Assembly (NCBI RefSeq): GCF_035083965.1
Contig: NC_089740.1
Coordinates: 12,664,052 to 12,728,051, forward strand
From: Branchiostoma lanceolatum
Taxonomy: Eukaryota > Chordata > Leptocardii > Amphioxiformes > Branchiostomatidae
Direction: 5' to 3'
DNA length: 64,000 nucleotides
Shown piece after piece: positions 58,165 through 64,000 of the stretch; position 1 is the first letter of the stretch, and each line of letters begins with the position of its first letter. Both the position numbers and the translations under genes were made by a program. The notes beneath the pieces were generated by a model. It worked only from the letters and a program-made list of their open reading frames with translations. It was not told the origin of the DNA and did not search any database.

Positions 58165-59339
58165 AAGCACTTGTTATTTGGGGACCAAGCTGAGTAAAAC
58201 AGGTGAAAAAGGAACCTATGATTGAATAGATAACGTTGGGTAACCTAAATTCGTGGGGTACTTAAAGTCGGGATTTTTCGAAAACGGGGTATATAGGGAT
58301 ATGTGCTAGATGCAACATAAGTAATACCGCTAGAAATGCAAACCTGACAGACTTACGTATTCAGAACACTGTCTGAAAAGCTTCGATAAGCATGGATTAT
58401 AAGGCGACGAGGTAAAAAACTCTCCGTCCCTTATTGGAACAGTCTGAGGGCTTCGTGGGAGAAGTACACAACATGGTTGTCGGCTGGTTTATAAGGAAAA
58501 TGTCACATCCGCTTCCTGCTAAACACAATTATTTACAAGACAGCTTATTACAATCTCTTTTGCTAACCTACAACTGGATTCTAAGTGTGATTAATCATCA
58601 AAACTCCTCTCTGTTGCTACAACCTACGGCACGTGTATTTTCCCGCCGCCATATTGTTAACCAGAATCCTGTTGTCAAGCAGACGACAAAGGTTTGTGAG
58701 GAACACGTTTTTGTCTAAATGCTGCGTGTGATAGTGGACTGAGGAAGATATTTTCCTCAAAGTTTGCTCCTAACACAGAAAGGAACACATGGACATAGTA
58801 GTATTACCATTGCTACGGCATCCAGCTAACTTGCCATGAATAATGTAACGTTACACGTTGCCCGATGATGACGATGGGCCGACTTTGAGTGAAGTTCTAC
58901 CGACTCAACACACGGCCTGTTCCCGAACTGACCTGATGTGTGCGGTACGGCCGTTTTTTCGTGTATTTTTTTTACTTGGACACGTCTATATCCATAGCAC
59001 TCTCCTCAAGCCAAGGATGGAACGAATAGCTGCTGTATAAAATGTGATTAGCGGTAAGATATTCAAGACGAATCTTCTCTCCCGAATTAATGTGCCCCCC
59101 TGTCCGACAGCACCTTATTTGTGCGCGCGGCGGACAATAGTTTCAAGTTGAAATATTATGGTGTCAGCACGACTAGAGACAAAATCTACCATATATATGA
59201 TTAGTGCAAAGATAGTACATGATACTGACAGAATAATAGAAAAAAGGATGTTTTATAGTTCTGCTAGATTGATTTCAGTCAACCATTATCGGAAAAATCC
59301 CGAATTTAGGTTACCCAACGTTACATCCTCTGACTTACC

Positions 59340-59523
59340 TGGGTAAGCTATGCAAGCTGTTGTACCCAAATATGTACCGCAGATCTGCCACAGCCCGACG
59401 CTTACCTTGTTGTACGGTAATAGTAGTTTGCCGCCAGGCGGTGGTCGCGAACCCCACCACGTACAGTAAGGTCCCGAGAAGTGAGCTCCCAATACCCTCC
59501 TTTAAAAAACCTTTACGGCTCAT
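59340..59523 (-). pseudogene. Decayed first exon B' of the claudin-like family
   Basis: The minus strand starts ATGAGCCGTAAAGG and reads GIGSSLLGTLLYVVGFATTAW in one frame, then GLWQICGTYLGTTACIAYPG in another. Compared with gene C, 11 bases are missing between CAACAAGG and GTCGG, shifting the frame. The original donor (CCCAG, then GTAAGT) survives at the exon end. At the deletion a new CAAG/GTAAGC donor-like site has formed. No matching exons 2 and 3 follow before gene C, so this is probably a remnant of a duplicated gene B. It could also be a faulty alternative first exon for C. Confidence 0.75.
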
Positions 59524-59810
59524 CTTGTGACAGGTTTTTGTCAGATTTTACGACTCGATAAAATCAGTGACGCGTCAAGAAAATCAGTGCCCTACAAGGA
59601 AGTAAAGCCACTCGAAAATTAATGAGACAGACTTGCGATCGACGTTTGAAACACAAAATGGAGGCGTTGCTTTTCTTTTCCATCACGTGATCAAAACTAG
59701 GCACGTGATTGGTTGAATTCAGTGGGTACGTACGTAGTAATCTCGTGACTTGCTTTTCTCCAATTATACGTCAGGATAAAATCAATAACGTAGTTGAGGG
59801 TAACAGAAGA
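59524..59810 (-). promoter_or_regulatory. Upstream block of decayed exon B'
   Basis: It is homologous to the blocks of B, C and D: AAAATCAGTGACGCGTC, CACTCGAAAATTAATGAGAC, CATCACGTGATCAAAACTAG (TCACGTGA at 59693) and GCACGTGATTGGTTGAATTC. Like gene B it keeps a segment with AAAATGGAGGCGTTGC that C and D lack. The homology continues to about 59870 (GTAACAGAAGA..AATGGCAGC), matching 51250-51280 beyond gene B. Confidence 0.5.
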
Positions 59811-60049
59811 CTGAAATAAAATGGCAGCGACAGGTTGCGTGTTTGGGAAAACTTATGCTTCAGCGACTTGAATGACAAAACAACTCTAATTTTTAAACTT
59901 GGCACCCTTTAAAGCCATTGGAAACCCAACGTTAAGTCATAAAATGTAACAAGATGGATAAAAAGATTACTTACAAATATCATTTTGGACGTTGTCAGAA
60001 GATAAACCTATGCATCGTTGCTGTAATAAGATCATTTTGTTGGTTATAC

Positions 60050-60250
60050 CCCCATTTCACTGGTCGGCGATGGCGCTGCGCTCTCGCTGCGACCTAAATC
60101 GGATTAATACTCGATTCCATAATTGAAGTGTCAAACAAAACGTAAAAGTATGGCTGAACAGGCAACAAAACACACAAAACGTAGAAGGATCTTTGTTTTT
60201 TTAATCAATAAAATTCGCTGAGCGCGCGATGAGAGCGCCGACCAAGTGGA
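60050..60250. mobile_element. MITE with CCACTGGTCGGCG ends (copy 2)
   Basis: TTTCACTGGTCGGCGATGGC at the left pairs with GAGAGCGCCGACCAAGTGGAA at the right. It corresponds to the element at 52063-52290 in the first unit. Confidence 0.65.
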
Positions 60251-60667
60251 ATGGGAGTGTAAAGGGCAAAAAAATGTATATCAGACGGAAGGTTTCGAGT
60301 GCACGTTTTTATTCACCATCGTTCAAAACAGAAATAACCATGATTGCCTTAACATGCAACTACATCCTCAGATCCTGTCGATGACCTGGACACAAGAAAC
60401 TCTTTCGACACACCTTAATCGACACAACGTATTCACTATCACGTTCTGAAAGAAAATACAACAAATTTCCAATAGAAATAGACTTAAAAGAAGTGAATAT
60501 GTTGATATTTGTTTTGTGCATAACCACTACAAGTATGTGCCATGCTGTGTTTCTATAAAGTACTACATGTAGTTAACATTTCCTATTTTCATAATGTTGT
60601 TGACAAGCAGAGATGTTAAAAGAAGCTATATGTTTGCAAAGCAAGCGAACTTTCAGGACTGCGCTTT

Positions 60668-60963
60668 AAAAAAGCCTTCTAATATGTTACGCCAAAAATA
60701 GCTACTCAAGCAACTGGATAAAATTTTGAAACGATCTAATACGTTAGTTCGCGGGCGCAGCGAAATGTATTGTGGGTAATATGTCAAAGGTGAAGGCCCC
60801 TTACTTGTAACCAGTTCTTATCGGATAAACCTGATACATGTCATTACGTCATGACATGATTTGTTCATGTCTCCGTGGACTTCAAATTTGACATATCACC
60901 CACAATGCACCTCGTCGCGCATGAGCACTTGGAACCACGAAACGGCTTATTGCGGCATTTAAT
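60668..60963. mobile_element. 3'-UTR hairpin element, gene D copy, with nested MITE
   Basis: The arms match the gene C copy (GCAGCGAAATGTATTGTGGG and ATATCACCCACAATGCACCT). The left arm is split by a short fragment (about 60680-60745) of the GCCAAAAAAGC-type MITE, flanked by CTAATA on both sides. The AATAAA seen in the gene C copy is changed here (ATGATTTGTTCATG on the plus strand). Confidence 0.65.
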
Positions 60964-60988
60964 TCAGTCACGGAGCACAGGCAGCTCG

Positions 60989-63550
60989 TCACTCCTGGTC
61001 CTTGCGCCCGGCAACAATCATGGCGACGCCTCCCCCGATGGTGAAGACCGCCTGAGCCCAGGTCAGGTGGAAGGAGTAGCCATACGGCACCGAAACGCCC
61101 GGCTGGAGGTCAGCATTGATTCTGCCGGCAAAGATGGCGGCAGCGATCACACCACAGACCCCTGTTGGAAAATGAATTAATGATTGAATGAATATTGATG
61201 AAGGTTAGACATCCAGGTAATAAGATACGCCAAAATTAGTTACTCAAGCGACTGGCTATTAAAGCTTTCAAACATTCAAAAGTTTAAAGCAGCATCAGCT
61301 ATCTTTCGTCCCCCACTGACGAAAGATAGCAGATGCTATCTGAAACGCCTGACTGTTTCAAAATCTTACTCAGTTGTTTGACTAACTAATTCGGGCGAAT
61401 GTGAATGAATGAAGACATTCATTGTACACGTATACCCACAAGGAATTCGGAATTTTTTACCCTACTCTGCTAAAAATAACAAAAAGGATGTTGAATTTAC
61501 CTCCAGCAATAGTCAGGGCACCTCCAATCAGCTTGCCTTTGTTGATGTTCTTCTTCGCGGCGAAGCAGGCCAGAGCTATCCCAGGGATGAGCATCAGCGA
61601 CCCGATGATGGCGAAGGCGCGGGTGGCATGGAGGACACCGGACATAGTCGACAGCGTATCTATGGAAACGAACAGGGTATCATTTGCGTTTATATAGAAT
61701 ACAACACGGGGTATTCCGTATAACCCGAGGTACTGGCCCGACGGAGGGCTGGGACCGAGGGTGATGCGGAATACACCGTGTTGTATTTCATTTATGTCAT
61801 ACCTTGGTCATACCCACCCGAGAAAACACACATTTCAATGCGGAATGCGCCAGAAGTTGGGGGAGTTTTTTGTCCTGGAACACAAAACTGCAACAACATT
61901 GATTCTAATCTCCGAATCTGTTATTCGAATTTCGGACGGCGGCGCAACCGGCACGCTCGAAATGCATTCGAAATATTCTATGGAAGCCTGTGTGATAACA
62001 CTCCCGAACCCTATGTGATCCGGATAGTTATCACACGGTCCGGAACACCCGTATCAGGCCCAGGCATGACATAAAAAGTATTATTTAATACACAAACATC
62101 ACCGAAGCTCTACTGACTCCGAAGAACAGTGATGGATGTCTCTCAAAACGTCCGGAAGTAAATCTCTGAATTCTATTCAGCTACTAAGATTGAATTTTCT
62201 CTTGGGCTCCCTTGGAAATCAGTTACTCAGTTAACTTAAGCTCTATACATACCAAAGATCATGAAGATATGTCAACTCTTTCTTGAGTTATTCTCTTTCA
62301 AAATCTGTAAGAACTTGAACTGGCTCCTTCGATTAGAGGGTCCAAACCTATAACATTGATTTCCCCCCTGTCTCAAGGGCTATTTACTACCAAAAAAATC
62401 ACGACCTTAACGTTTCCAGTACACGGCATATTAAAACCGGAAGTTCTGCTGTAGTACCATGGTGGTAGGGTTTCGTCAAGCCCTACCCACAATGGAGAGA
62501 ATGCATTGTAACAGACAAAAACATTCAACGTATATTATATCAGTACGCCATTTACGTTCATATTCTTGTAGTTATAGTTTTTAGAATAGAATCGACTAGT
62601 TTAGTATTCATTGTATCGATTGCCTTGTCATTGCAGCCATACATTGTGCCATGTACAATTGTTGAGCAATAACGTTCATTCACTCATATATCTCATTCAT
62701 ACCACATAGCTTGAAGACAATCGCGCCTGTGCACTTTGAGTTCTGAAACTGAAATCAAAGTAAAAGGCCAACTTGCCTCAAGTAGGCTTAGCAGAGTCTC
62801 CATCGCAGGCTCTATTGTCCTTTTTGGGGCTTATGATACACTTTTTGCTGATGACTTTGTACTTAGTATTACTGAGTCGTTTGCGCCGGCAACTGGCCTA
62901 GTGGTTACGGGCTGACTGCACAAACGACACAGTACAAAAGAAACCATTATCAAAACGTGTATCATAAGACCAAAAAAAGGCCCAGAGAGCTCAGTTGCTT
63001 AGGAGAACAGGCTTAGCGAAGCTCACGGTAAGGCAAATTCCAGACGGGGGATTAAACTTCAACTTGTAAGAGTCTGTACGGGCGTTAAGAGGTTGAAATT
63101 TGAGTGTGTGGCTCCCACGGTGGATTCAACAATGAAAAGGGCACGGCATTTGAGACATGTACATATGCACGCCATGTACGTGTAGATTAGAATGCCAACT
63201 CCAGTCACTGCCAGACACATTACACCTGAGGCCTCTGGCAATCACGACAATGGCGGCTTGGGTTTCAGAGGAACAAGCGCTTTACTTGTTTTTTTTTAGA
63301 GCAATCTGAGTAAAATCAAGGTAAAACATATCAAAGGAACCTATGGAACAAATGTATCCTCTGACTTACCTGGGTAAGCTGCGCATTTTGTAATACCCAG
63401 TATTGTACCGCAGATCTGCCACAGCCCGAAATCTTCTTTTGCCAACCCTTGTTCTTCTGCCTCCATCCATGCGGGAGTCGCTATCCCCACCACGTACAAC
63501 AGGGCCCCGAGAAGAGAGATGCCGATACCAACCACAAGAAGTCGGTTCAT
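60989..63550 (-). CDS. PMP22/claudin-superfamily protein D
   Basis: Exons 63550-63370, 61659-61501 and 61161-60989 join in phase 1 to give 170 residues. It parallels gene C: TM1 GIGISLLGALLYVVGIAT; loop with W28, G42-L43-W44 and the two Cys; TM2 ATRAFAIIGSLMLIPGIALA; TM4 FHLTWAQAVFTIGGGVAMIV; tail AGRKDQE. Differences from C cluster in the extracellular parts. The first loop has GTILGITKC against GTYLGVTAC, and the second loop is five residues longer (AGRINADLQPGVSV), like gene B. Introns are shorter because the fold-back transposon is absent. The upstream block has TCACGTGA (63674) and ATTGG (63699). Confidence 0.82.
61188..61400. mobile_element. MITE copy (GCCAAAA..TTACTCAA family)
   Basis: GATGAAGGTTAGACATCCAG and AGATACGCCAAAATTAGTTA at the left match the element at 57912. 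Inside, GCTATCTTTCGTC and GACGAAAGATAGC form a hairpin. It lies between exons 2 and 3 of gene D. Confidence 0.6.
61690..62075. mobile_element. Compound inverted-repeat region in gene D intron
   Basis: ATACAACACGGGGTATTCCG and CGGAATACACCGTGTTGTAT are inverted (about 61698-61790). Beyond them TATGTCATACCTTGG and a distant GGCATGACATA (about 62060) form an outer pair, and TGTGATAACACTCCCG / TAGTTATCACACGGT an inner one. This suggests one element with nested arms or two adjacent insertions. There is no coding capacity. Confidence 0.45.
62831..62968. mobile_element. Hairpin element in gene D intron (copy 2)
   Basis: GATACACTTTTTGCTGATGA and TTATCAAAACGTGTATCATA are the arms. It is the counterpart of 54297-54422 in gene C, more decayed. 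Confidence 0.65.
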
Positions 63551-63790
63551 CTTGTGACAGGGTTTTTTTGGTCAGATTTTATGCCCCGATCAAATCAGTA
63601 ACGCTGCGAAAAATCAGTGACCGACAAGGAACGCAAGCCACTCGAAAATGAGACTGACTCGGGATCGTCTATCTCACGTGATCGAAACTAGGGGCGTGAT
63701 TGGTCAAATTCGGCTGGTACGTAGGTAGTGATTGCCACGTGACTGTTTGTGTCAGCTTTTACGTCACAATAAAATCAGTGACGCTTAAGA
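63551..63790 (-). promoter_or_regulatory. Conserved upstream block of gene D
   Basis: It is nearly identical to the block of gene C, including AATCAGTGACCGACAAGGAA, TCACGTGATCGAAACTAG (63674), GCGTGATTGGTCAAATTCGG (63699) and GTACGTAGGTAGTGATTGCC. It lacks about 10 bases (AAAACGCACG) near 63737. A second module (TTTTACGTCACAATAAAATC) follows. Confidence 0.55.
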
Positions 63791-63945
63791 ATCTAGGTGA
63801 TCGACAAGAAACGTAAGTCACACGAAAATGAGACAGACTCTGGATTGACGACGAAGCTCAAGCCGTTGGCAGGGCCCTTTGACCCTTTGTTTCTAAACCA
63901 CGAGATGAGTCCGAAATGTTTGGAAAGAACCCTGGAAAGAATGAA

Positions 63946-64000
63946 TTAACGTAGTCTCTACCAGACTAACTACACCGGCTATAGGAAGAATATTTGGCGG
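63946..64000 (+). mobile_element. Dispersed repeat cut by window edge
   Basis: GTAGTCTCTACCAGACTAAC and CACCGGCTATAGGAAGAATA match, in inverse orientation, the ends of the copies at 39045-39215 and 49615-49797. The rest lies outside the window. Confidence 0.6.

Noticed and set aside
59335-59523. Fifth functional claudin-like gene at B'
   Set aside because: An 11-base deletion shifts the frame before the GLW motif and no own exons 2 and 3 exist.
1-64000. CRISPR arrays, operons or ribosome binding sites
   Set aside because: The window is eukaryotic; the regular repeats found are satellites, transposons or coding TPR repeats.

Overview
This window looks like genomic DNA of an invertebrate chordate, most likely amphioxus (Branchiostoma). 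That is an inference. It rests on multi-exon genes with GT/AG introns, a tropomodulin with the usual domain order, a large protein with tandem 44-residue TPR repeats of a type I associate with amphioxus, and many short inverted-repeat (MITE-like) elements. There is no sign of a prokaryotic layout.

Layout. Positions 1-6800 hold no recognisable gene, but include a regular CCAAT-box array (1083-1293) and a diverged minisatellite. From about 6817 (TATA box) to 13.7 kb lies a plus-strand gene encoding a 1680-residue nucleotidyltransferase-like protein with 21 C-terminal TPR repeats. It converges on a minus-strand tropomodulin gene (coding 24689 to 15641, ten coding exons). The tropomodulin gene has two alternative terminal exons, each followed by its own poly(A) signal, and decayed tandem copies of exons 1 and 3. 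From 25 to 40.9 kb I see no protein gene, only repeats and one possible non-coding transcription unit near 38.4 kb.

From 40.9 kb to the end lies a minus-strand cluster of four intact three-exon genes (called A-D here). They encode small four-pass proteins of the PMP22/claudin superfamily (157-170 residues). B, C and D share a conserved upstream block with TCACGTGA and inverted CCAAT motifs, and they share a hairpin element in the 3' UTR. A B+C unit was duplicated in tandem to give a decayed exon 1 (B') plus gene D. A 1.5-kb fold-back transposon was inserted into C only; D supplies the empty site.

Functionally, tropomodulin caps actin pointed ends and the A-D proteins are probably membrane or junction proteins. 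The NTase-TPR protein has no known role that I can read from sequence. All exon borders were worked out by hand from reading frame, splice consensus and phase; no transcript data were available.
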